A stretch of DNA of 64,000 nt from Cyrtodaria siliqua (GCA_037043455.1 JAWPHD010000130.1:186001-250000); one strand, 5' to 3'. Positions 45,491-57,302 are shown, counted from the first letter of the stretch. Made by a program: numbers and translations. Notes: generated from the letters alone by a model not told the origin.

Positions 45491-47422
45491 ATCTCTATAC
45501 ATGTCTATGTAAAACATGTGACCCGAGGGTTACCATTTGAACAAACTTGGTAAAGGACCATAAACTTACAGCAAATGCAAAATATTAAACCTCTGGCTCT
45601 TGCAGTTCCAGAGAAGAAGATTTTTTTCAGTTTTTCCCTATACAAGCATTTATGTAAAACTGTGACCCCCGGGGCGGGGCCAGATGTGACCCCAGGGTCC
45701 CCATTTGAACAAAATTGGTAAAGGACCATAAGCTTATAGCAACAGCAAAATATTAAACCTCTGGCTCTTGCAGTTTCAGAGAAGAAGATTTTTTAAGTTT
45801 TTCCCTATACATGTCTATGTAAAACATGTGACCCTTGGGGCGGGGCCAAATGTGACCCCAGGGTCACCATTTGAACAAACTTGGTAAAGGACCATAAGCT
45901 TTTAGCAAATGCAAAATATTAAACCTCTGGCTCTTGCAGTTCCAGAGAAGATTTTTTTTCTTCAGTTTTTCCCTCTACAAGCATTTATGTAAAACTGTGA
46001 ATCCCCGGGGCAGGGCCAGATGTGACCCCAGGGTCCCCATTTGAACAAAATAGGTAAAGGACCATAAGCTTATAGCAACACCAAAATATTAAACCTCTGG
46101 CTCTTGCAGTTTCAGAGAAGAAGATTTTTTAAGTTTTTCCCTATACATGTCTATGTAAAACATGTGACCCTTGGGGCGGGACCAAATGTGACCCCAGGGT
46201 CACTATTGTCACTATTTGAACAAACTTGGTAAAGGACCATAAGCTTATAATAAATGTAACATATCAAACCTCTGACTCTTGTAGTTGGCGAGAAGAAGAT
46301 TTTTAAAAAAAAAATCCTATATAAGTCTATGTAAAACTGTGACCCTCGGGGCGGGGACAAATTTGACCCCCGGGTCACCATTTGAACAAACTTAGTAGAG
46401 GACCATAAGCTGATGCTACATGTATTACATGAGAGCTCTGTGCCATGTGGTTCCAGAGAAGAAGATTTTTTTCAGTTTTTCCCTATACAAGCCTATGTAA
46501 AACTGTGACCCCCGGGGTGGGGCCAAATGTGACCCCTGGGTCACCATTTGAACAAACTTGATAGAGGACCACAAGCTTATAGCAAATGCAAAATATTAAA
46601 CCTCTGGCTCTTGCAGTTTCAGAGAAGAAGATTTTTTAAGTTTTTCCCTATACATGTCTATGTAAAACATGTGACCCTTGGGGCGGGGCCAAAAGTGACC
46701 CGAGGGTCACCATTTGAACAAACTTGGTAAAGGACCATAAGCTTATAGTAAATGCAAAATATCAAACCTCTGGCTCTTGTAGTTTCCGAGAAGAAGATTT
46801 TTAAAAAAAAAATCCTATATAAGTCTATGTAAAACTGTGACCCCCGGGGCGGGGACAAATTTGACCCCAGGGTCACCATTTGAACAAACTTAGTAGAGGA
46901 CCATAAGCTGATGCTACATGTAATACATGAGAGCTCTGTGCCTTGTGGTTTCAGAGAAGAAGATTTTTTAAAGTTTTTTCCTATATGTCTATATGAAAAA
47001 CATGCAAAACCTCAATATACAAATTTTGGACCCCCGGGGCACGGCCATTTTTGACCCCGGGGACTTTATTTGAACAAACTTGATAGTCTAGGCGTTGGCG
47101 ATCATTTTAAAAGAAAAACTGTTGAAATCTGTCCAGCGGTTCTGGAGAAGAAGATTTTTTAAGGTTTCGACCATATATGGTAATGGCAGCCATCTTGGAT
47201 GTAGCATTGACCTAATTTTAACAAATCTAAAAAGCATTCAACTAAGGATCATCCACGTGAAGTTTGGTCAAAATTAGCCAAGCGGTTTCTGAGAAGAAGT
47301 CGTTTGAAGAAAAGTTAACGGACGACAGACGACAGACAGACGACAGACGACAGACAGACAGACGACGGACGACGGACAACACAGCATCCCATAAGCTCTG
47401 CTGGCCCTTGGCCAGTAGAGCT

Positions 47423-47836
47423 AAAAACAGGCAAAACCTCAATATACAAACTTTGGACCCCCAGGGCACGGCCATTATTGACCCCGGGGACTTTATTTGA
47501 ACAAACTTGATAGTCTAGGCATTGGCGATCATTTTAAAAGAAAAACTGTTGAAATCTGTCCAGCGGTTCTGGAGAAGAAGATTTTTTAAGGTTTCGACCA
47601 TATATTTTCGACCATATATGGTAATGGCAGCCATCTTGGATGTAGCGCTGACCTAATTTTAACAAATCTAAAAAGCATTCATCTAAGGATCATCCAAGTG
47701 AAGTTTGGTCAAAATTAGCCAAGCGGTTTCTGAGGAGAAGTCGTTTGAAGAAAAGTTAACGGACGGATGGACGGACGACGGAAGACACACCATCCCATAA
47801 GCTCTGCTGGCCCTTGGCCCCTTGGCCAGTAGAGCT
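47423..47836 (+). repeat. tandem duplicate of a Helentron-like 3' end
   Basis: Repeats the last ~410 bp of the preceding element (GGCAAAACCTCAATATACAA to GGCCAGTAGAGCT) including a second microsatellite and terminal hairpin. A 3' end in tandem is consistent with rolling-circle end bypass, but unequal exchange is also possible. Confidence 0.7.
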
Positions 47837-48585
47837 AAAAATAAAGAAGATTTGAACCCACGTCCCCTGGGGTTTCCAGTGTACATTACCAAATATTGAA
47901 AAAGGGCCATAACTCCGGTATTACTGGTTCGATCTGGCTGATTTTCCAACTCGTCCAAGCTTTCATTGATATCAACATGTGGCCAAGTTTGGAAAAGATC
48001 GAATACAAAATGAAGGCGCTAGAGTGTTCACAAGGCTGAAAATTGCATTTTTCATAATTCAAGGGTACATAACTCTGGTGTTCCTTCTCCGATACAGTTG
48101 GTTTTTGAAACTGTCCGAGCTTTCTTTGATATTAACAATCTGTGAAAGTTTGGTAAAGATCAAATAATAAATGAAGGTGCTAGAGTGTTCACAAGGCATA
48201 AAATGGCATTTTCCAGAAAAAAACAAGGGCCATAACTCTGGTGTTACTGATCCAATTTAGCTGATTTTCAAACTTGTCCAAGCTTTCATTTGTATTAACA
48301 ATCTGTGCAAGTTTGGTAAAGATCAAATAATAAATGAAGGTGCTTGAGTATTCACAAGGCTTAATATGGCATTTTTCAGCAAAACAAGGGCCATAATTCC
48401 GGTGAAACTAATCCGACCAGGCTGGTTTTCGAACTTGTCTGAGCTTTCATTGATATAAAGACACTGGCAAAGTTTCGTAAAGATCCAATTACTAATGAAG
48501 GCCCTGGAGTGTTCACAATGCAAAAGTTAATGGAAGACGGATGTATGGCCGGCCGGAAGCCTGACAACTCGATATCCCATAAAAA
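47837..48585 (+). mobile_element. truncated family-1 Helentron-like core
   Basis: Four to five ~163-bp monomers (GGGCCATAACTC, CAAACTTGTCCAAGCTTTCA, AAGTTTGGTAAAGATCAAAT), then GGAAGACGGATGTATGGCC and CATCCCATAA-like sequence where the terminal hairpin should begin. Here the sequence returns to the TIR element. Confidence 0.6.
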
Positions 48586-48850
48586 TCGACTCCAAAATAT
48601 TCACTCCATTTTTGGAGTTAAGAACAAAAGAACATAACAAAGAACAGAAGTCAGAACTATTTATTAGTTTCTAAAAAGTTATTAACTGTACGGAACAATA
48701 AGACTCCAAATTTAGACTCCAAAAATTGACTCCAAATTTGACTCCAAGGTATCTCCGAAATGTGATTCCAAGGTCACTCCACTTATTCACTCCACTCGCG
48801 ACTCCACACCAAGACTCCACTTTATATAATATACTATGCCTCTTGTAAAG

Positions 48851-49124
48851 CGGGTCACAGTACTAATAGCTCAGTTGCTGGAATTAATATTGTACTGTCA
48901 GATAGGCTTACAAACTTGTCAATGTGAATAGTTTATTTCATCCTTATCTAAAACCAGACATTTCATTGTAATTACATCTAAAACCAGATATTAAATTGTA
49001 ATTACAAATCCCCCGACCCCAACACCTTGATGATGGTTACAGAATGTTGTATTGATTTGGAACCTGTAGATATTATGTTACAATGTCCCACATAATATCT
49101 TTTGGTGTCAGGTAGGATGTGGGA
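48851..49124. other. intron sequence, no gene recognised
   Basis: Short AT-rich stretch with a local duplication of ATCTAAAACCAGA.. (about 48950-48990). Confidence 0.45.
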
Positions 49125-51618
49125 TGTAGACTGGGATGGGGTGAGGGGATGGGGGACATTATCAGTATGAATGTGGGAGGGGGTAGGTCATCAGTAGGTA
49201 CAGGGGAGGATGGAAGGTCTCAGAATTTATGGGGGAGTGGGAAGTTCATCAGTATGTATTGGGGAGGGGAAGATCATCAGTATGTATGGGGGAGTGGGAA
49301 GTTCATCAGTATGTATGGGGGAGGGGGAAGGTCATCAGTATGTATGGGGGAGTGGGAAGTTCATCAGTATGTATGGGGGAGGGGAAGATCATCAGTATGT
49401 ATGGGAAAGGGGGAAGGTCATCAGTATGTATGGGGGAGGGGAGATCATCAGTATGTATGGGGGAGGGGGAGATCATCAGTATGTATGGGGGAGGGGAGGT
49501 ATGTATGGGGGAGGGGGATATCATCAGTATGTATGGGGTAGGGGGAGATCATCAGTATGTATGGGGGAGGGGAAGAGCATCAGTATGTATGGTGGAGGGG
49601 GAAGGTCATCAGTATGTATGCATGGGTGAGGAGGAAGGTCAACAGTATGTATGGGGGAGGGGTACGTTTATCGGTACGTATGAGGGAGGGGAAGGTCATC
49701 AGAATGTACGAGGGAGGGAGGGGGAAGGTCATCAGTATGTATGGGGGAGGGATAAGATCATCAGTATGTATGGGGGAGGGATAAGATCATCAGTATATAT
49801 GGCGGAGAGGAAGGTCATAAGTATGTATGGGTGAGGGGGACGTTTATCAGTATGTATGAGGGAGGGGAAGGTCATCAGCATGTATGCGGGAGGAAGGGGG
49901 AAGGTCATCAGTATGTATGGGGGATGGAGAAGATCAGTATATATAGGGGAGAGTGAAGATCATCAGTATATATGGGGGGAGGGTAAAGGTCATCAGAATG
50001 TATGGGGGAGGGTTATCAGTATATATGGGGGAGGGAGAAGGTCATCTGTATGTATGGGGGAAGGTCATCAGTATATATGGGGGAGAGTGAAGATCATCAG
50101 TATATATGGGGGAAGGTCAACACTATGTATGAGGGAGGGAAGGTCATCAGTATATATGGGAGAGGGGGAAGGTCATCACTATGTATGAGGGAGGGGGAAG
50201 GTCATCAGTACATATGGGGGAGGTGGAAGGTCATCAGTATGTATAGGGGAGAGTGAAGATCATCAGTATGTATGGGGGAGGGGAAGATCATCAGTATGTT
50301 TGGGGGAGGGGGAAGCTCATCAGTATGTATGGGGGAGGGGGAGATCATCAGTATGTATGGGGGAGGGGGAGATCATCAGTATGTATGGGGGAGGGGGAGA
50401 TCATCAGTATGTATGGGGGAGGGGGAGATCATCAGTATGTATGGGGGAGGGGAAGTATGTATAGGGGAGGGGGAGATCATCAGTATGTATGGGGGAGGGG
50501 AAGTATGTATGGGGTAGGGGGAGATCATCAGTATGTATGGGGGAGGGGAAGAGCATCAGTATGTATGGTGGAGGGGGAAGGTCATCAGTATGTAAGCATG
50601 GGTGAGGAGGAAGGTCATCAGTATGTATGGGGGAGGGGTACGTTTATCGGTACGTATGAGGGAGGGGAAGGTCATCAGCATGTACGAGGGAGGGAGGGGG
50701 AAGGTCATCAGTATGTATGGGGGAGGGATAAGATCATCAGTATGTATGGGGGAGGGATAAGATCATCAATATATATGGCGGAGAGGAAGGTCATAAGTAT
50801 GTATGGGTGAGGGGGAAGGTCATCAGTATGTATGGGGGAGGGGAAGGTCATCAGCATGTATGCGGGAGGGAGGGGGAAGGTCATCAGTATGTATGGGGGA
50901 TGGAGAAGATTATCAGTATGTCTGGGGGAAGGTCATCAGTATATATGGGGGAGAGGAAGGTCATAAGTATGTATGGGGGAGAGTGAAGATCAGTAGTATA
51001 TATGGGGAGGGGGAAGGTCATCAGTATGTATGGGACAGGGACATCAGTATATATGGGGGAGAGTGAAGATCATCAGTATATATGGGAGGAGGGTAAAGGT
51101 CATCAGAATGTATGGGGGAGGGTTATCAGTATATATGGGGGAGGGGGAAGGTCATCTGTATGTATGGGGGAAGGTCATCAGTATATATGGGGGAGAGTGA
51201 AAATTATCAGTATATATGGGAGAGGGGGAAGGTCATCAGTACATATGGGGGAGGGTGAAGGTCATCAGTATGTATGGGGGAGAGTGAAGTTCATCAGTAA
51301 ATATGGGGGAGGGGGAAGGTCATCAGCATGTATAGGAGAGAGAAGATCATCAGTATATATGGGGGAGGTGGAAGGTCATCAGCATGTATGGGGGAGAGTG
51401 AAGATCATCAGTAAATATGGGGGAGGGGGAAGGTCATCAGCATGTATGGGGGAGAGTGAAGATCATCAGTATATATGGAGGAGGGGGAAGGTCATCAGTA
51501 TGTATGGGGGAGAGTGAAGATCATCAGTAAATATGGGGGAGGGGGAAGGTCATCAGCATGTATGGGGGAGAGTGAAGATCATCAGGTTATATGGGGGAGG
51601 GGGAAGGTCATCAGTATG
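49125..51618 (+). repeat. G-rich 26-29-bp minisatellite, ~90 copies, higher-order
   Basis: Unit approximates GATCATCAGTATGTATGGGG-GAGGGG with length changes in the G-run. Blocks around 49490-49840 and 50450-50830 match unit by unit, as do 49940-50130 and 51050-51230, showing ~1-kb segmental duplications inside the array. The G-runs on plus could form quadruplexes. Gly/Met/Val-rich ORFs are artefacts. Confidence 0.9.
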
Positions 51619-51925
51619 TAAGTACATAACACATTTGCACACCATAGGACTTACAGTGTAAAATAAAACCAGACAAGCGAACAACGATGATAGTGTTACA
51701 GGTACAAAAAGTACATGAGCCCGGATACATTACCAACCTGTATACAAAGGGGTTATCTATACATTACTATGCTGAGCACAATATTTAAGTTGCTACATGT
51801 GCATGTCCTTGTATCTAACCGATTTAATATGTGTAATTTACATGTATATATCTGGCTGTACACTACATGTTGTGTATCCTGGGTGAGTCAATGCTCGATA
51901 TATTGTGTGTTACATTTGTATTCCT

Positions 51926-52618
51926 TCACACACAATCATATTTTTTTTACTTTATTAACAGACTGATGTCGAGGATGTGTTCCTTCACACACAATCATAT
52001 TTTACTACTTTATTAACAGACTGATGTCGAGGATGTGTTCCTTCACACACAATAATATTTTACTACTTTATTAACAGACTGATGTCGAGGATGTGTTCCT
52101 TCACACACAATCATATTTTACTACTTTGTTAACAGACTGATGTCGAGGATGAGTTCCTTCACACACTATCATATTTTACTACTTTATTAACAGACTGATG
52201 TCGAGGATGTGTTCCTTCACACACAATCATATTTTACTACTTTATTAACAGACTGATGTCGAGGATGTGTTCCTTCACACACAATCATATTTTACTACTT
52301 TTTTAACAGACTGATGTCGAGGATGTGTTCTTTCACACACTATCATATTTTACTACTTGATTAACAGACTGATGTCGAGGATGAGTTCCTTCACACACAA
52401 TCATATTTTACTACTTTTTTAACAGACTGATGTCGAGGATGTGTTCTTTCACACACTATCATATTTTACTACTTGATTAACAGACTGATGTCGAGGATGA
52501 GTTCCTTCACACACTATCATATTTTACTACTTTATTAACAGACTGATGTCGAGGATGAGTTCCTTCACACACAATCATATTTTACTACTTTGTTAACAGA
52601 ATGATGTCGAGGATGAGT
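51926..52618 (+). repeat. 58-bp minisatellite, 12 copies
   Basis: Unit has TCACACACAATCATATTTTA, CTACTTTATTAACAG and ACTGATGTCGAGGATGTGTT. Copies differ at a few bases (GAGTTC/GTGTTC, TATCAT/AATCAT), and at least one two-unit combination (TTTTTTAACAG with TTCTTTCACAC, then TTGATTAACAG) is repeated. Each unit carries a plus-strand polypyrimidine-AG that looks like a 3' splice site. Confidence 0.9.
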
Positions 52619-53593
52619 TCAATTCCGCCTTGATTATGATATATCCTGTCTTTTAATAGTTTTTACAACTTTGACATACAATAACCTCTATCGAACATTT
52701 TGAAGAAATCAATTTCTAACATATGCATACCATCTAGCTGACAATTTGAGGAAAGCAGGGACTGATGGTATAATATTTATTACATGTCCACCTAAATATA
52801 GTTAACACATTTGCTATTAAACATTTTGTATTATGAAGTCTCTCGACTCATTATGGGATTTCGACCCTCGCACAGCAGGGCCAAAAAGCGATAATAATGC
52901 GGTTTGAAAATGTGATGTCACCAACGTTAATACCGACGTCATCATAGACTCGACATGGTAAAATTAGAAATTTTAACTGTCCATAACTTTTAAAATATGT
53001 GACTGATTTCAATAAACTACGACTCATTTTCTTATTTATGTTATTTTCAATCCAACGGTACAACTATTAAAACAAGGTTTTTTGATCATTTTCAGTGTTC
53101 ATCGAGAGGATTCTGTCAATATTAACATTCTTAAGATCTTATAACACCAGTCCTGTCAAACACTCCGTTGAATTTAGCTTATATTTAGGTACACGTAATA
53201 AGAAGGTTAATTCATGGCTGAGCAGTGTCTTTCAGTGATAATAGACCCGAAGTGCAATAATGGCCATTATCATACTGCTGAGGCTATTATCACTGAGGGC
53301 ACTGCTCCGCCATGTATTAACTTGTAATTACTATACACCATGTTTTTATAAACCGCCAGTTAGGACTATAGTCTGCACTCTTCTAGTTACTAATCAACCA
53401 TCATGTATAGCGACTAATAATAACTAGAACTATCACTGAAGGTGATCAATACCCACGCCTAAATTCTAAATCCATCAAAGGGCCATACTTCTGTAATAAA
53501 TTAGGTAATCAACAGTGGGTGATGTAGAGGTTGTTATATGTATATGAAGTTTGGGAACGACCCATTCAAACTTGCTTGAGGAATACAAGTAAT
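52619..53593. other. no gene; one hairpin
   Basis: Positions 53206-53321 form a hairpin with ~40-bp imperfect arms (GTTAATTCATGGCTGAGCAG and its complement CTGCTCCGCCATGTATTAAC). A minus-strand ORF at 52851-53063 has no support. Confidence 0.55.
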
Positions 53594-54120
53594 AACAAGA
53601 ACTCAGTCGTGTCTCACCCCCCCGTGGCAAACAGCATATGAAATATTTGATTAAATTTGTGTTTAAATGATGTCAACCAAAGACAACACTTCAAATGATC
53701 AAGTATCAAACAAATACAAGCAAAGTAATCATAAGAAGTTAAGTTACTGAGGTTAAGTGGTTTAACCAGGGTGTAGTTTTGGGAAAATAACGCAAAAATA
53801 TGACCTTGACATTGGTATTTTTTGTCATTCAGCGATGTCCACCAATGCCAACAATACATATGACCAAGCATCAGACATAAAGTGAGGCAATCACATAAAG
53901 TTAACTGAGGTTGTTACCTAACCAAGGTTAAGTTTTGGGAAAATAACCCAAAATATGACCTTGACCTTGGTAATTAGGTGATGTCCCATGACCCAACAAA
54001 GCATCTGACAAAGTTTCAGAAAAACTCGAGCAGCGGTTGTTGAGATATAGTTGATTTAAAATGTGGCCGCAGCCTGAAAAGTGACTGCTATGTTTCGCTA
54101 ACCACTTTCGTGGGCGAGAC
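53594..54120 (+). mobile_element. short Helentron-like element, GAGAC family
   Basis: Starts AACAAGAACTCAGTCGTG then TCTCACCCCCCCGTGGC. Ends CCACTTTCGTGGGCGAGAC-AAAAA. It contains two ~165-bp monomers (TATGACCTTGAC.TTGGTA, GATGTCC, AACAATACAT). No microsatellite, no ORF. A relative starts at 63479. Confidence 0.65.
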
Positions 54121-54138
54121 AAAAATGTGTAAAAAGAT

Positions 54139-54319
54139 AACAAGAGGCCCAAGAGGGCCTGTGGACGCTCTACTGGCTAATATGGCTCTTATAACATCAA
54201 TGAAGCGAGTGACTATCGTCTTAAAGAGGCAAAATATAACATTTTTAACTAAATCAAGAGCCATAACTCCGCCGTTACTGGTCCAATCTGGCTGGTTTTC
54301 GAACTTGGCCAGTAGAGAT
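54139..54319 (+). mobile_element. 181-bp minimal Helentron-like element
   Basis: Complete family-1 start (AACAAGAGGCCCAAGAGGGC), part of one monomer and a GGCCAGTAGAGAT end, immediately followed by the start of the next element. The terminal hairpin is reduced to one arm, which pairs instead with GCTCTACTGGCT at the start. Confidence 0.65.
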
Positions 54320-54322
54320 AAT

Positions 54323-55931
54323 AACAAGAGGCCCAAGAGGGCCTGTGGACGCTCTACTGGCTAACATGGCTCTTATAACATCTATGAAGCGAGTGAGTGA
54401 CTGCCATTTACGTTTTTTTGGAAGTTTCGGGCAAAAAACAGATTTTGAACTAAATCAGGGCCATAACTAAAGAATCTGTTAAAGTTTGGTAAAGATCAGA
54501 TGAAAATGAAGGCTCTACCGTATTAACGAGGCAAAATATAGCATTTTTAAATAAATCAAGAGCCATAACTCCTCTGTTACTGGTCCGCCTGGTCCAACAT
54601 AGAGCTAAAAAAAAAAATATTAATAAAAAAAAAAAAAAAGAAAAAAAAAAAAAAAAAAATTAAAAAAAAAAAAAAAAAATTAAAAAAAAAAAAATTAAAA
54701 TTAAAAAATTAAAAAAAATATGAAATAAAAAAATATATATATTAATTAAAAAAAAAAATTAAAAGAATAAAAGTTTGGTAACGATCGGATGAAAAATGAA
54801 GGCCCTCTCGTCTTAACGAGGCAAAATATAGCATTTTTAACTAAATCAAGTGCCATAACTCCGCTGTTCCTGTTCCGATATGGCTAGTTTTTGAACTTGC
54901 TCGAGCTTTCATTGATATTAACAATCTGATAAAGTTTGGTAAAGATCAAATGAACAATGAAGCCCCTATCGTCTTAACGAGGCAAAATATAGAATTTTTA
55001 ACTAAATCAAGGGCCACAACTCCGCTGTTACTGGTCCGATATGGTTGGTTTTCGAACTTGTTCGAGCTTTAATGACATTTTAATGACATTAACAATCTGA
55101 TTAAGTTTGATAAAGATCGGATGAACAATGAAGCCCCTATCGTCTTAACGAGGCAAAATATAGCATTTTTAACTAAATCAAGGGCCATAACTCCGCTCTT
55201 ACTATTCCGATATGGCTGGTTTTCGAACTTGTCCGAGCTTTCATTGATATTAACCATCTGATAAAGTTTGGTAAAGATTGGATGAAGAATGAAGCCCCTA
55301 GCGTCTTAACGAGGCAAAATATAGCATTTTTAACTAAATCAAGGGCCAGAACTCCGCTGTTAGTGAGTGTTACTAGTCCGATATGGCTGGTTTGGTTTTC
55401 GAACTTGTCCGAGCTTTCATTGATATTAACAATGTGGTAAAGTTTGGTAAAGATATGATGAAAAACGAAGGCCCTATCATCTTAACGAGGCAAAATATAG
55501 CAATATAGCATTTTCAACTAAATCAAGGACCATAACTCTGGTGTAACTGGTCCAATCTGGCTGGTTTTCGAACTTTTTCGAGCTTTCATTGATATTAACA
55601 ATGTGGTAAAGTTTGGTAAAGATAGGTTGAAAAATGAAGGCCCTATCGTCTTAACGAGGCAAAATATAGCAATATAGCATTTTTAACTAAATCAAGGGCC
55701 ACAACTCCGCTGTTACTTGGCCGATCTGGCTGGTTTTCGAACTCATCCGAGCTTTCATTGATATTAACAACCTGTTAAAGTTTGGTAAAGATTAGATGAA
55801 AAATGAAGGCCCTATCGTCTTAACGAGACCAAAGTTAACAACGGACGACGGACGGACGGACGACGGACGACGGACGATCGACGGACAACTCGGCATCCCA
55901 TAAGCTCTGCTGGCCTTCGGCCAGTAGAGCT
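54323..55931 (+). mobile_element. Helentron-like element, family 1, full structure
   Basis: Order: AACAAGAGG start; start-proximal GCTCTACTGGCTAACATGG; an internal ACATAGAGCT-AAAAA end (54602-54606); an A-rich tract (54607-54768); about six ~163-bp monomers (GCATTTTTAACTAAATCAAG, GGTTTTCGAACTTGTCCGAG, AGTTTGGTAAAGATCGGATG); a GGACGACGGACGGACGGAC microsatellite (55838-55888); and the hairpin AGCTCTGCTGGCC-TTC-GGCCAGTAGAGCT followed by AAAAA. The internal end suggests one element inserted into or fused with another. Non-coding. Confidence 0.75.
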
Positions 55932-56195
55932 AAAAATGAAAAAAAAAAAAAAAAAAAAGAGTAAAAAGATCTGGTAAAGTTTGGTAAAGATCAGATTAAA
56001 AATGAAGGCCCTATTGCCTTAACAAGGCAAAATATAGCATTTTTAATGAAATCAAGGGCCATAACTCCGCTGTTACTGGTCCGATCTGGCTGTTTTCCGA
56101 AATTGTACGAGCTTTTATTGACATTAACAATCTGGTAAAGTTTGGTAAAGATCGGATGAAAAATGAAGGCCCTATCGTCTTTGGCCAGTAGAGCT
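55932..56195 (+). repeat. extra Helentron-like 3' portion in tandem
   Basis: After a poly-A run, 1.3 monomers are followed directly by GGCCAGTAGAGCT-AAAAA with no microsatellite or left hairpin arm. A third case of a repeated 3' terminus. Confidence 0.6.
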
Positions 56196-56397
56196 AAAAA
56201 TGTGTTACGCGACGCGACCAACAACGTGACTCCTATATAGTTCTCACTTTACTTTGCGAAAGCAGGGGTATAATCAAGCAGGATATATTGATTTGAGGTC
56301 CTTACCAATTCTTTCTTGCATCAAGCTGTAACTGAATATAGGCAAAAATAATAATAACAATTTTATAACACATGACTCAAAGTTGTGTGATCCGTAC

Positions 56398-56500
56398 CTG
56401 TACTAAGACGAGTGGATTTCTTCTTCACACCCATTCTGTCTTTCTCACGGGCTGAGGCATCACTTAGTTGTGGAGTCAGGTACCGCCTCATGTTGGGTGA
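56398..56500 (-). CDS. candidate host exon B (minus strand)
   Basis: Acceptor CTATTTGCAG and donor ACAG|GTACGG bound a 103-base open exon encoding SPNMRRYLTPQLSDASAREK then DRMGVKKKSTRLST. It starts in phase 0, matching the end of exon A, and ends in phase 1, matching exon C. Composition is basic and Ser-rich, probably a cytoplasmic or disordered segment. The upstream copy at 56545-56616 retains most of the same coding sequence. I do not recognise the family. Confidence 0.7.
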
Positions 56501-56544
56501 CTGCAAATAGAGAACTAACATAAAACACTTGTACTATAACACCC

Positions 56545-56616
56545 ATCCATTCTGTCTTTCTCACGGGCTGAGGCGTCACTTAGTTGTGGGGTTAGGTACC
56601 GCCTCATTTTGGGTGA
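56545..56616 (-). pseudogene. partial tandem duplicate of exon B
   Basis: The 5' 70 bases of exon B with its acceptor and ~45 intronic bases are repeated 116 bp away. There are four differences in the shared coding part, three synonymous. It lacks the last third of the exon and its donor. A GG|GTGTTA site nearby would give an incompatible phase, so it probably is not spliced in. Confidence 0.6.
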
Positions 56617-56869
56617 CTGCAAATAGAGAACTAACATAAAACACTTGTACAATAACACACACCAATTAAGCAAATTCTGACACAATGTTTATGTATCAAA
56701 ATTTTGATGAAGAATATGAAGAAATGATAGTTATACCCAATGTTAAAGTTTTTTTTGTGACCAAAAAACACAACAACAATTGAACCCCGAATCTGACCTT
56801 GACTGTGTCTTGAAATGTATATACAGAAAGTTATGAATAACTAAAAAATGTGTCCATGGGACCCGAATG
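56617..56869. other. intron sequence, no gene recognised
   Basis: AT-rich. The 5' end of the family-4 element probably lies here but no AACAAG-type start is recognisable. Confidence 0.4.
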
Positions 56870-57302
56870 CCCGCTAAAGGATTATTGGTTGCTTACAAAA
56901 TGGAGTAACAAAATGTTAAGTTAATAATAAAAGGCAAGTTATATGGACCTGATTTGGGTAGGAACATAATGGTGCCATATAGATGTATGTGTGTATGAAG
57001 TTTGAATAATGTAAGGCTTTTGGTATGTGAGTAATTGACTTAAATTAATAAACAAGGGGGCAAGATGGTCCTTAATAGGGTCAAGATGGCCCTAAATCGA
57101 TCACCTGAGTACTGGACCATTATCAAACTTCTTCGAAATCTTATGGTCATATACAACAGGTTTTTTTTTTGGCTGTTTTTATAGCGTGCCAATCCAATGA
57201 TTGGGGTTCAAAAGCTTAAATAAATGCTTGTGTTTATCTTGGTGTACAAAAAACAGTATTAAAGATATAATTATGAAAGGAATGCTTTACTTTATATTTT
57301 TC

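Larger units (their letters stand above)
43280..47422 (+). mobile_element. Helentron-like element, long ~167-bp-monomer family
   Basis: Starts AACAAGAGGCCCAAGAGGGC. Ends in AGCTCTGCTGGCCC-TT-GGCCAGTAGAGCT followed by AAAAA. The body is about 17-18 monomers of ~167 bp (phrases CACCATTTGAACAAACTTGG, GGACCATAAGCTTATAGCAA and CTCTGGCTCTTGCAGTTTCA), then a unique right arm (GGTAATGGCAGCCATCTTGG) and a GACGACAGACGACAGACAG microsatellite (47328-47375). Two insertions interrupt it (43698-43790 and 45018-45490). Several ORFs in the monomers are chance. Confidence 0.75.
42321..48850. mobile_element. TIR element with 9-bp target duplication (MULE/foldback-like), filled by insertions
   Basis: CTTGTAAAG flanks the unit at 42321-42329 and 48842-48850. 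Inverted termini of about 215-240 bp (42330-42545 and 48605-48841) are full of GGAGT/ACTCC words and share TAGTTTCTAAAAAGTTA and GTTCTTTGTT. A 9-bp duplication with repeat-rich TIRs fits Mutator-like or foldback elements. A further copy of the inner right-TIR sequence lies at 43226-43279, directly before the inserted Helentron-like elements. No transposase is recognised in 42546-43225. The original element was probably only ~1.2 kb. Confidence 0.65.

Noticed and set aside
45188..45517. Phe-rich minus-strand ORF (possible membrane protein)
   Set aside because: Translation of an A-rich low-complexity tract following a transposon end.
49119..51517. Gly/Met/Val-rich ORFs in the G-rich array
   Set aside because: Low-complexity translation of a tandem repeat in several frames, without stable boundaries.
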